15,742 bases of DNA from Candidatus Sungiibacteriota bacterium (GCA_016181565.1 JACOZA010000084.1:1-15742); one strand, 5' to 3'; positions 1 through 5,079 are shown, counted from the first letter of the stretch. Program-made: numbers and translations. The notes: generated by a model not told the origin, from the letters alone.

Positions 1-479
1 AGCTTCCTGCGCGCCTCCTGCACCTTCTTGTGCAGCGGACCCGCCACGTCCTTCAGCCCGAGCTCGAAGACGGCCATACTCCCTGCCGTCCCGCGCGGAC
101 CACTCGCAGTGCCGAGACGATCCTCGGTTTCCTCGGCCGACTCCAGTGTGTTCACGTAGTGCGCGGCCTGGATGTCTGCGGGATTGGTGTCGCCAGACCG
201 CCGCAGCGCCTCGATGACCTTCTCCGCCGCGCCCTGACCATTGTCGCGGTCGTAGAGGCGTGGGTCGAAGAAATCGTCCTCAGAGAGGTCCACCTTCATG
301 ACTCGACCCTGCAGGTAGTCGAAGTCGGTCTGGTGCTTCAGCAGTGCCTCGGCCTGCTGCCGCGTCATCGGCTTGGGGTCGTAATGCATGAACCCCATGG
401 CAAGAGGCTTGGACGCATTGTAGAGCGCCGCCAGTACATCCGCCTTGTTGAGGCCCTTCAGCGAAATCATCTTGGCCAT
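1..479 (-). CDS. Hypothetical protein, 3' end beyond window
   Basis: An open frame on the minus strand runs from ATG at 479 to the window edge (159 codons, C-terminus missing). The start is supported by GGGAGA about 9 nt upstream. The product begins MAKMISLKGLNKADVLAALY and is soluble-looking: no signal peptide or membrane segment, a helix-rich acidic middle part (DLSEDDFFDPRLYDRDNGQG around residues 56-76) and an alanine/glutamate-rich C-terminal part. I do not recognise the family. It follows the 80-residue gene by 22 nt in the same direction, so the two are probably co-transcribed from the promoter at 841-869. The codons are clearly more GC-rich than those of the HTH gene or rpmG nearby, which may mean acquisition from elsewhere. 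The plus-strand frame over this region is a shadow without a ribosome-binding site. Confidence 0.7.
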   Translation of the reverse strand, partial: MAKMISLKGLNKADVLAALYNASKPLAMGFMHYDPKPMTRQQAEALLKHQTDFDYLQGRVMKVDLSEDDFFDPRLYDRDNGQGAAEKVIEALRRSGDTNPADIQAAHYVNTLESAEETEDRLGTASGPRGTAGSMAVFELGLKDVAGPLHKKVQEARRK

Positions 480-501
480 TCGAGTTTCTCCCGTGATTGA
501 A

Positions 502-744
502 TCAGTTGAGAGGTGTACGAGGAAGCGACGCGAACTGCTTCGCTTGCCCGGGCGGCAGCTTCTGGAAGATGCGCTCGCAGATGAGCTTGACCGCCTTCTC
601 GTGACCGGGGTTCGGAACGATCGTCGTGACGTACTGCCGCGGCTTGCCAAGCTGGAACGCGTCTGCCTTAAGTGCTGCGACTACGCTTCGGAGATTCCGC
701 GGAGCGAAGCCCATCGTGCTGAACACGAAGCACTCCCCTTTCAT
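502..744 (-). CDS. Small hypothetical protein (80 aa)
   Basis: The frame could open at 756, but the ATG at 744 is preferred because a full Shine-Dalgarno GGAGGT lies at 754-749, 4 nt before it. The product begins MKGECFVFSTMGFAPRNLRS and is basic, with no membrane segment and no recognised domain. It contains VVAALKADAFQLG and ERIFQKLPPGQAKQF, which look helical. It is followed after 22 nt by a second unknown gene, and a consensus promoter (841-869) lies about 95 nt upstream, so this is the first gene of a two-gene or longer unit. The size and basic charge would fit a small nucleic-acid-binding or mobile-element accessory protein, but nothing in the sequence establishes that. Confidence 0.6.
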   Translation of the reverse strand: MKGECFVFSTMGFAPRNLRSVVAALKADAFQLGKPRQYVTTIVPNPGHEKAVKLICERIFQKLPPGQAKQFASLPRTPLN

Positions 745-840
745 CGCTACCTCCATTTCTTTGGTGTTAGAAATTATGTTGTATTTTCAACTTGGGGCGC
801 CGCATAATTACCGCGATCCCCTTAAACTATCCGTGTGGCA

Positions 841-869
841 ATTGTAGCACTTTCGTGCTATTTAGTCAA
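841..869 (-). promoter_or_regulatory. Sigma70-type promoter with palindromic spacer
   Basis: Minus strand: TTGACT (869-864), a 17-nt spacer, then TACAAT (846-841). Both hexamers are 5/6 matches to consensus at ideal spacing. A palindrome TAGCAC-GAAA-GTGCTA (860-845) fills most of the spacer and touches the -10 box, which is where a repressor would bind. The arms resemble the inner part of a CIRCE (HrcA) element, but the 4-nt spacing is too short for a canonical CIRCE. Transcription would start near 834 and drive the two GC-rich genes ending at the left edge. Confidence 0.65.
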
Positions 870-894
870 CTGTTGCCCTCCTTCACTCGTCTAG

Positions 895-938
895 TGGGCA
901 TTGCCCGCCGAAGCCGAGCTATGGCGAGGCGAAGGCGG
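895..938. repeat. GC-rich imperfect palindromic repeat
   Basis: Between the promoter and the next hairpin lie two small hairpin-forming units. GTGGGC-ATT-GCCCGC is at 895-909. An imperfect palindrome at 905-938 has CCGCC/GGCGG ends and an inner GCC/GGC pair. Units of this style recur in intergenic DNA here (4251-4267, 4297-4309, 14467-14489). The stretch 745-1092 otherwise contains only the promoter, an inverted repeat AGTTCTCA/TGAGAACT (1001-1008/1025-1032) and the hairpin at 1038-1070. I see no gene in it. Confidence 0.4.
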
Positions 939-1037
939 CGGTTGTTGAACGAGTTTGGAACCTACGAGGTTACGAACAATTTTCCTAATTTCTCTCTAGC
1001 AGTTCTCACTTCACGATGATGAGTTGAGAACTACTCT

Positions 1038-1070
1038 GGAGCGGACGCGAGACTTCTTCGCGTCCGCTCC
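1038..1070 (-). terminator. 13-bp hairpin after the tautomerase-like gene
   Basis: A perfect 13-bp stem (1038-1050 with 1058-1070, GGAGCGGACGCGA) has a 7-nt loop. It lies 22 nt beyond the stop codon of the gene at 1093-1791, the expected place for a transcription terminator. On the minus strand it is followed by AGAGTAGTTCTC rather than a clean T-run, so termination strength is uncertain. Confidence 0.55.
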
Positions 1071-1092
1071 GGTACAACTACGTCACCGACGG

Positions 1093-1791
1093 CTACACCG
1101 CCTTGAGTAGGTCGGCGAGCTTGACCTTGCTGAACTTGTCGATGATGCGGTCGGCCTTCCCGCCTCCTCCCTCGCGGACTTCCTTCTCGGGGTCGGCCGT
1201 GTAGATCCAGACCTGGCAGCCGTGCTCCTTCAGAGGGTTGAGGAACCGAGGACCGAACCGATGCCACCCCATGATGACGACGTGGGGCTGGATGGCCCGC
1301 ACTATCTCCATCACCTGATCGAGATCTTCGGGAGTCTGCTCCACATACGCCACGATGTCCGCACGCCTGAGATCCCTCTCGATCTCGAGACGCACTTCGG
1401 GGTTGCTCTCGAGGAGCATCGCCCGGAGCGTTTTCTTCCTCACGCCGACGAAGGTGGAGAAGAAAGCATCGACGAGAACGGGCCACACGAAGCCGGTCAT
1501 GCCCGAGGGCATGATCTCGGCGAGGTCTTGCGACATGGTATCCGAACGGAGCTGGCCGTTCTGGATGCGAGCCTCGAACTTGGGCGCGAACACGTACACC
1601 TCGAGATCGAAGTGGCCGATGTCGAAGGGGGAGCCGAGGAGCTTCACCTCGATGTCGCCCGGGACGAGTCGTGCCAGTGGATGCTGCGGCACGTCGAGCC
1701 GCCGCGCAACGATACCCGGTATCTCGGACATCACTTTCTTCAAGATCTCATCATCGACCTTCTCGGAACGACTCACGAACACGAGTGGCAT
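1093..1791 (-). CDS. Tautomerase-like N-terminal domain protein with C-terminal extension
   Basis: The product is 232 aa. The ATG at 1791 is chosen because AGGAGG lies 6 nt upstream; the frame stays open to 1848 but without a better site. It begins MPLVFVSRSEKVDDEILKKV, and residues 1-118 have the beta-alpha-beta layout and the proline immediately after Met typical of the tautomerase (4-oxalocrotonate tautomerase/MIF) superfamily, where Pro serves as the catalytic base once Met is removed. GDIEVKL and DLEVYVFAP would be further strands, followed by GFVWPVLVDAF. Residues 119-232 are an extra, mostly alpha/beta part (VVIMGWHRFGPRF, QVWIYTA) that I cannot assign. The domain call is my reading of the pattern, not an alignment, and the substrate is unknown. 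Codon use is GC-rich. A TTGACA at 1853-1848 with a poor -10 may be its promoter, or it may be read through from tRNA-Trp. Confidence 0.6.
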   Translation of the reverse strand: MPLVFVSRSEKVDDEILKKVMSEIPGIVARRLDVPQHPLARLVPGDIEVKLLGSPFDIGHFDLEVYVFAPKFEARIQNGQLRSDTMSQDLAEIMPSGMTGFVWPVLVDAFFSTFVGVRKKTLRAMLLESNPEVRLEIERDLRRADIVAYVEQTPEDLDQVMEIVRAIQPHVVIMGWHRFGPRFLNPLKEHGCQVWIYTADPEKEVREGGGGKADRIIDKFSKVKLADLLKAV

Positions 1792-1902
1792 GGTTGGCCT
1801 CCTTGGCCGAAGATTTGTAAACCAACAAAAGCATCTTTCGGTGCTCATGTCAATGTTCGATATCTAAAAACCGGTATTCAATTTTAAAGCTGAAAATCGA
1901 GG

Positions 1903-1973
1903 CGGGGGTACTAGGAATCGAACCCAGGTATCTTCTTTTGGAGAGAAGCGGTCTACCACTGACCTATACCCCC
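1903..1973 (-). tRNA. trnW: tRNA-Trp (CCA anticodon)
   Basis: All arms fold: acceptor GGGGGTA/TACCCCC, D-arm GGTC-AGTGGTA-GACC, anticodon arm CTTCT-CTCCAAA-AGAAG with anticodon CCA, 4-nt variable loop, and T-arm CTGGG-TTCGATT-CCTAG with one G-T pair. The discriminator is G, as expected for bacterial tRNA-Trp. The 3' CCA is not encoded. The first 10 nt also contain the stop codon of the upstream HTH gene. Confidence 0.95.
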
Positions 1974-2635
1974 ATGTATTCTGGTAAGAGATTATACACC
2001 GCCTTTAATTTTCTGAAAATGAGAGCGTCATGATAAATGATAGTGATACACCCGGGGTAATCATTACGAATACGCTTTCCGGTGTGTGGCTTGAAATAAC
2101 TGGCTCTGAACTGTTGCAATGGGATATTGGTAATTTTGGACCAAAATAATTTCTGTTCTATCTCTTTGTGGTACTCATGAAGATGAAGAGCTGCTCTAAA
2201 TTTCTTTTCGTCGAGATGGAGCGCGTTTCTCAAGGAGTATAAAAAGAGCGAAATAAGTTTAGGGTCAGAGTTAATTAACCTTAAAGTAGCTTTTTCTTTC
2301 TTACCGCCCTCACACCACAACAATATAGATGCGAGGAGGACAAAATGGGCCGAATTGGCCGTAATTTTCGCAAGAACAGATTTGGCAAAATTTTGATGCT
2401 CAATGTCTTCTGCGTTTTTCTTAACTCGCCACCAATGTGCAGATTTCTTGTATCCTAGTATTCGTCTTTGCCTTAACCGCTCTAAAGCTTTGGCATCCAG
2501 GAAGGCGCCTTTTAGCCATAGAGAAGACGTGCTTTGCGAAATCCCAAGTTTCCGGGAAACTTCTTTTATTGAGTATCCCTCACTCCTAAAGCGAGCCGCT
2601 GCTTCCTTTGTTCTATTGGGGTAAGGAATAGCCAT
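1964..2635 (-). CDS. HTH plus LAGLIDADG-like homing-endonuclease-type protein
   Basis: The product is 223 aa. Residues 11-43 form a helix-turn-helix of the resolvase/MarR-like kind (EGYSIKEVSRKLGISQSTSS). Residues 101-113 read LASILLWCEGGKK, resembling a single LAGLIDADG helix ending in an acidic catalytic residue (E109). INSDPKLISLFLYSL (121-135) follows, a pattern I associate with freestanding LAGLIDADG-like proteins. One motif implies a homodimer. Such proteins nick or cut DNA at a target site and are selfish; a regulatory role is also possible. The gene lies between rpmG and tRNA-Trp, an unusual place. Its TAG stop is inside tRNA-Trp (10-nt overlap). It has its own promoter (2651-2678) and a very short leader of roughly 8 nt with no Shine-Dalgarno, so translation may be nearly leaderless. 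Confidence 0.75.
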   Translation of the reverse strand: MAIPYPNRTKEAAARFRSEGYSIKEVSRKLGISQSTSSLWLKGAFLDAKALERLRQRRILGYKKSAHWWRVKKNAEDIEHQNFAKSVLAKITANSAHFVLLASILLWCEGGKKEKATLRLINSDPKLISLFLYSLRNALHLDEKKFRAALHLHEYHKEIEQKLFWSKITNIPLQQFRASYFKPHTGKRIRNDYPGCITIIYHDALIFRKLKAVYNLLPEYMGV

Positions 2636-2646
2636 AATGGTTGTGT

Positions 2647-2663
2647 AACCATTATAAATGGTT
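2647..2663. promoter_or_regulatory. Palindromic operator over the -10 box of the HTH gene
   Basis: AACCATT-ATA-AATGGTT is a perfect 7-bp inverted repeat covering the -10 hexamer. A further AACCATT lies just downstream on the coding strand, overlapping the start codon. The arrangement suits autorepression by the HTH protein encoded immediately downstream; this is an inference from position and symmetry. Confidence 0.45.
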
Positions 2664-2678
2664 CGATAACAGCTTCAA
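2651..2678 (-). promoter_or_regulatory. Promoter of the HTH/LAGLIDADG-like gene
   Basis: Minus strand TTGAAG (2678-2673), 16-nt spacer, then a perfect TATAAT (2656-2651). The start codon is only 15 nt beyond the -10 box, so the predicted transcript has almost no untranslated leader. Confidence 0.6.
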
Positions 2679-2722
2679 AGAGATACTCAGACGAATAAGG
2701 AGGCCTCTTTTATTCTGACGTT

Positions 2723-2884
2723 TTAGGTCTTTTTCGCTTCTTTATGCGGCGTGTGCGCGCGGCACCACTTGCAGAATTTCTTGAACGCAAGTTTGCGCTC
2801 AACTTTGCGCAGGTTTTTATGCGTCCAGTAGTTGTAGCGTTTGCACTTGGAACACTGGAAGCGAACGAGATTATCTTGTGGCAT
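2723..2884 (-). CDS. rpmG: 50S ribosomal protein bL33
   Basis: The product is 53 aa and begins MPQDNLVRFQCSKCKRYNYW. It has the full bL33 signature: N-terminal basic strand, a zinc-ribbon made of C11-x2-C14 and C38-x2-C41 (FCKWC), and a lysine-rich C-terminus (HKEAKKT). bL33 sits on the large ribosomal subunit near the E-site tRNA. The four cysteines mark this as the zinc-binding (C+) form. Length matches the usual 49-56 residues. Its place just after tRNA-Thr and before tRNA-Trp is the conserved order seen ahead of secE-nusG in many bacteria, though secE-nusG are absent here. Only a weak AGAG precedes the ATG, and the start region is base-paired in a long potential hairpin (2883-2933), suggesting translational control. 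Confidence 0.95.
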   Translation of the reverse strand: MPQDNLVRFQCSKCKRYNYWTHKNLRKVERKLAFKKFCKWCRAHTPHKEAKKT

Positions 2885-2933
2885 ATTTCTCTAAATTTTA
2901 GAGTGTTAACGAGTAAAATTTAGCAAGAAATAT
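2883..2933 (-). promoter_or_regulatory. Long leader hairpin enclosing the rpmG start
   Basis: On the minus strand the 5' arm (2933-2926 and 2923-2914) pairs with the 3' arm (2900-2891 and 2890-2883). That gives 18 base pairs: a perfect 10-bp inner stem (CTAAATTTTA type), a 2-nt bulge, and a perfect 8-bp outer stem. The 13-nt loop contains GTTAAC. The 3' arm holds the weak ribosome-binding region and the first two bases of the start codon, so the folded leader would hide rpmG from ribosomes. It could instead be a DNA operator. Confidence 0.55.
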
Positions 2934-3060
2934 GACCTCCCGTTTATTCCTGAACGTCATACTCTCTTGCTTCGCCGGTCACTTCTTCCGTGCGTAATCC
3001 TCTTTATCACGAAATATCCGTCTTCGAGGAATGTACGGGAGGGCATACCTTTTAGTATCT

Positions 3061-3340
3061 TGGAGCCGATGGTCGGGATTGAACCGACGGCCTACTCCTT
3101 CATTTTATACCGCCGTTTCATTTATATCAGCGGATTAGACTGTATCTTAGGCGTATCTTTTTGCAAAGACTTAACCTCTCTTGTCAGTCGTTCGGGCGCC
3201 CTAGGCAGGCGCCACGGTCTTGACCTCCTTGATAAATCCGGGCTATTAACCGTTATTCGAGATTCACCGAAAGATTTCTCTTTCAATGGGCAGGGGATAA
3301 GTCCCACCATGGAGTTGCTCTACCACTGAGCTACATCGGC
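3061..3340 (-). tRNA. trnT: tRNA-Thr (GGU) interrupted by a group I intron
   Basis: The 5' exon is 3340-3306 and the 3' exon 3100-3061. Joined, they give acceptor GCCGATG/CATCGGC, D-arm GCTC-AGTGGTA-GAGC, anticodon stem ACTCC/GGAGT with loop ATGGT|AA (anticodon GGT; bar marks the splice point), variable AGGCC, T-arm GTCGG-TTCAATC-CCGAC, discriminator T and an encoded CCA. The 205-nt insertion lies directly after the third anticodon base, position 36. Without splicing this gene cannot make a tRNA. A promoter lies at 3370-3399. rpmG follows about 175 nt downstream. Confidence 0.93.
3101..3305 (-). ncRNA. Group I self-splicing intron, 205 nt, no ORF
   Basis: The intron follows a U (position 36 of the tRNA) and ends with G at 3101, as group I introns do. 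Core elements are visible: the S-type motif AAGATACAGTC (3148-3138) and an upstream GACTG (3189-3185) that pairs with CAGTC (3142-3138) to form P7. GAAAGA-GAAA-TCTTTC (3284-3269) is a perfect hairpin with a GNRA loop (P2-like), and a GGCGCC...GGCGCC hairpin is a likely peripheral helix. The exon GGU and first intron bases can pair with CCCUGCC just inside the intron, giving a P1 with the expected U-G pair at the 5' splice site. It carries no homing endonuclease gene. Exact helix assignments other than P7 are tentative. Confidence 0.88.
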
Positions 3341-3369
3341 ACTATTTCATATTTTCAATTGTCTGACAA

Positions 3370-3399
3370 ATGATATCCCGAAGAGTATCGCGCTTGCAA
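3370..3399 (-). promoter_or_regulatory. Promoter of tRNA-Thr
   Basis: Minus strand TTGCAA (3399-3394), 18-nt spacer, TATCAT (3375-3370). The start would be near 3363, giving a leader of about 23 nt before the mature tRNA end at 3340. Confidence 0.45.
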
Positions 3400-3405
3400 C
3401 CAGGC

Positions 3406-3459
3406 CCTGAAGAAATGAACTAATCCTCGGCTAGCCGAGGATTAGTTCATTTCTTCAGG
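3406..3459. repeat. Perfect 54-bp palindrome without loop
   Basis: Two 27-bp arms are exact reverse complements with no spacer, centred on GGCT|AGCC between 3432 and 3433. It starts 25 nt beyond the stop of the DUF1003 gene and just upstream of the tRNA-Thr promoter, so as RNA it would make a very stable hairpin able to stop transcripts from either side. No T-run follows. A loop-free perfect palindrome can also arise from assembly or amplification artefacts. Confidence 0.75.
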
Positions 3460-3483
3460 TTCTTCTCTTCGTGGTGCGTTATT

Positions 3484-3942
3484 TTATTGATTTTTGAGAA
3501 GCTGGTGAATCTCTCTCTGCTGTTCCTCGAGGCGTTTTAAGATTTCGCGGTTTTCTTCTTCGGCGCGCCGATTGATTTCGAAATCGATCTCGGCGCGTAA
3601 GTCGGATCTCCGGCTTTCCAGCTCTTGCCCCACCATAAGGAGCGGCAGGAACAACAGCTGAATCATGTTGGAGATGAAAAGCCACAGGACAAACGCCGGG
3701 AAAGGATCAAACCTTAATGCATCAGGACCGAAACTATTCCAGGCGAGCCATAAGACCGTCCAGGCCAGCAGCAGCAGGAAAAAGCGGAACGATCCGATTT
3801 GCTTGTTTATCCATAGGGCGAAGCGATCAAGCTGCGAGAATTTCTGCGAATTTAACTCCGCGATTTGTTTCGCAAGCTCCTCGCTTAGCCGGCGGCGGTT
3901 TTGGTAAAGGGGACTCATAAGATCATATTCTCTCCTTCTCAT
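3484..3942 (-). CDS. DUF1003 family membrane protein
   Basis: The product is 152 aa from the ATG at 3942; the internal ATG at 3918 (giving 144 aa) is equally possible, since the AGGAG lies 13 nt before it. The layout is that of DUF1003: a charged N-terminus with DRFALWINKQIGSFRF (39-54), membrane segment 1 (about 53-70), FGPDALRFDPFPAF, membrane segment 2 (about 82-105), then LESRRSDLRAEIDFEINRRAEEE and a C-terminal coiled coil (107-150). The family is widespread, predicted to sit in the cytoplasmic membrane with its coiled coil in the cytoplasm, and has no settled function. The gene stands alone between a repeat-rich intergenic stretch and the 54-bp palindrome, so it is probably monocistronic. 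Confidence 0.85.
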   Translation of the reverse strand: MRRREYDLMSPLYQNRRRLSEELAKQIAELNSQKFSQLDRFALWINKQIGSFRFFLLLLAWTVLWLAWNSFGPDALRFDPFPAFVLWLFISNMIQLLFLPLLMVGQELESRRSDLRAEIDFEINRRAEEENREILKRLEEQQREIHQLLKNQ

Positions 3943-4001
3943 CTTATTATGCTTTCCCCAACCCCGCTAGGTGCCCCGAGAGGATTTTCCCGATCACTAT
4001 A

Positions 4002-4146
4002 CCCGGTAGTAGAAACTCGAATTATCTTTAGGCGTAAAAACTCAATTTATTATTGCTATACCCAATCCCCGCGGTGAACCTAGTTAGGTAGTATCATCCA
4101 CGGCGCTCCCTTCGAGTTTTCCCTGCCTGCCGGCAGGACTACCGGG
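4002..4146. repeat. Nested inverted-repeat island in a 408-nt gene-free stretch
   Basis: The outer arms CCCGGTAGT (4002-4010) and ACTACCGGG (4138-4146) enclose AAACTCGAA (4013-4021) and TTCGAGTTT (4111-4119). A third perfect palindrome, CCTGCCGGCAGG (4126-4137), sits between the two right arms, giving a three-way-junction-like fold. CTATACCC occurs twice (3998-4005, 4057-4063 region) and CCTAGTTAGG lies inside. No ORF of note covers 3943-4350. It could be a structured RNA or a mobile palindromic repeat. Confidence 0.5.
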
Positions 4147-4250
4147 CATGGTGGACACCGACTTTATTATCTTATTAATCTTAATTTAAAATAGTGCGTC
4201 GTGAGAGCCTTTATTTTGTGCAGTATTCTTGAATTAGTTCGAACGCATTT

Positions 4251-4309
4251 CGCCGCCTGCGGCGGCGAGGAAAGCCCCCCGCGAAAATTCAGAAAGGCGG
4301 CGGAGCCGC
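4251..4309. repeat. Pair of GC-rich hairpins
   Basis: CGCCGCC-TGC-GGCGGCG (4251-4267) and GCGGC-GGA-GCCGC (4297-4309) lie just downstream of the pilin-like gene on the minus strand. The second is followed in that direction by CTTTCTGAATTTT and may end its transcript. GAGGAAAGCC between them recalls an RNase P motif, but the rest of that RNA is absent. Confidence 0.4.
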
Positions 4310-4350
4310 ACCGCTGACAATTTCAAGTTTTTCTTTGGCGGCTTAATTAG

Positions 4351-4860
4351 TCAAGGGCAATCAGTTCCGCTTTGCTGCCATACTTTGAAAGGATAAGATG
4401 CCCCAGCGCTTTCTGCTATACCCGTGATAACTCCGTTTTTCCACCAATGACCGGTTGCGGTTTGACTGTCACAAAATTTCCACCCTTGCTGTTCAAGAGC
4501 TGGCCCGAGGGTTCCGCGCGCCTTGTTGTTACGAGAACCGCAATCCACCGACCACTCGAATCCTGCAAATGTCTTGTAAGCTAAATCAACCATTTTGCTT
4601 CCAGCCCCCACAACACGACAGTTTTGTGGGAGTACGACACCCAATGGAGCAGATGGAAGATTTTGAGAATCAAAATAAGCTTGCCAATTTACGGTTGTAT
4701 TTACTGGTGTTGGAGATTGTGCATTTTGAGAATCGTTAGGCTGCGAATGTTCGATTGGAGCTAGTCTTTTCACTAAAGTCACATATCCCAACGCACCCAC
4801 CAAAACAACGACCAAAATTATGAGTATAATATTCGCGAAACCCTTTTGATTCATATTCAT
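4351..4860 (-). CDS. Membrane-anchored pilin-like secreted protein of unknown function
   Basis: The product is 169 aa, beginning MNMNQKGFANIILIILVVVL. The short basic head, the KGF junction and the hydrophobic helix (about 9-30) resemble a type IV prepilin, but the Glu expected at +5 is missing, so it may simply be a membrane anchor. After a Pro/Ser/Gln-rich linker (about 35-55) comes an extracellular domain with four cysteines (NCRVV, VDCGSR, KFCDS, TDCP) that could form two disulfides, plus aromatic residues (WKFC, HWWKNG). I do not recognise the domain. There is no strong Shine-Dalgarno. The gene lies between tRNA-Leu and the repeat island, apart from and opposite in direction to the pilus operon, so a direct role in the pilus is only a possibility. 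Confidence 0.75.
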   Translation of the reverse strand: MNMNQKGFANIILIILVVVLVGALGYVTLVKRLAPIEHSQPNDSQNAQSPTPVNTTVNWQAYFDSQNLPSAPLGVVLPQNCRVVGAGSKMVDLAYKTFAGFEWSVDCGSRNNKARGTLGPALEQQGWKFCDSQTATGHWWKNGVITGIAESAGASYPFKVWQQSGTDCP

Positions 4861-4895
4861 ATATTTAGGTAATTAGTGGGAAACGTAACCCTTTC

Positions 4896-4980
4896 TGGTG
4901 CCTCCGGCAGGATTTGAACCTGCACGAGTTTCCCCACACGGTCCTAAGCCGTGCGCGTCTGCCGATTCCGCCACGGAGGC
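4896..4980 (-). tRNA. trnL: tRNA-Leu (UAG)
   Basis: Class II tRNA: acceptor GCCTCCG/CGGAGGC, anticodon arm CACGG-CTTAGGA-CCGTG with anticodon TAG, a 13-nt-class variable arm (GGGGAAACTC region), T-arm GCAGG-TTCAAAT-CCTGC, discriminator A and an encoded CCA (4898-4896). Upstream on the minus strand lies an inverted repeat, GGATTGG/CCAATCC (4986-4992/5009-5015), in the gap shared with the divergent pilus operon. Confidence 0.95.
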
Positions 4981-5079
4981 CTGATGGATTGGTTAGCGGG
5001 ATGTATCTCCAATCCCTCACGAGGGCGTGCCATTATTAAGCCACTATTATCCATGGTTTAGCAAGAGGAGAGGGGAGTG

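Noticed and set aside
30..500. 156-codon plus-strand ORF
   Set aside because: It is antisense to the minus-strand gene at 1-479, which has a good ribosome-binding site and a protein-like composition; the plus-strand product is an arginine/valine/leucine-rich shadow.
845..860. CIRCE (HrcA) element
   Set aside because: The TAGCAC/GTGCTA arms match the CIRCE core, but the spacing is 4 nt and the flanking CTC/GAG bases are absent; the downstream genes are not chaperones.
1825..1853. Promoter for the tautomerase-like gene (TTGACA, minus strand)
   Set aside because: The -35 is perfect, but the -10 at 17-nt spacing is TTTTGT, only 3 of 6; not listed as a feature.
1222..1887. 221-codon plus-strand ORF with many His residues
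   Set aside because: His-rich composition is typical of the antisense of a GC-rich gene. It lacks a ribosome-binding site and runs across the tautomerase-like gene at 1093-1791.
2898..3046. Two short minus-strand ORFs (29 and 20 codons) joined by an ATGA overlap upstream of rpmG
   Set aside because: Too short to support as genes, and no recognisable product; kept only as a possible leader-peptide arrangement.
2967..3329. 120-codon plus-strand ORF across tRNA-Thr
   Set aside because: It spans both tRNA exons and the intron on the opposite strand, so it is a chance frame and not an intron endonuclease.
4240..4345. GAGGAAAGCC and GGCTTAAT, recalling RNase P RNA motifs
   Set aside because: The segment is far too short and lacks the remaining conserved core; a real gene starts immediately to the right on the other strand.
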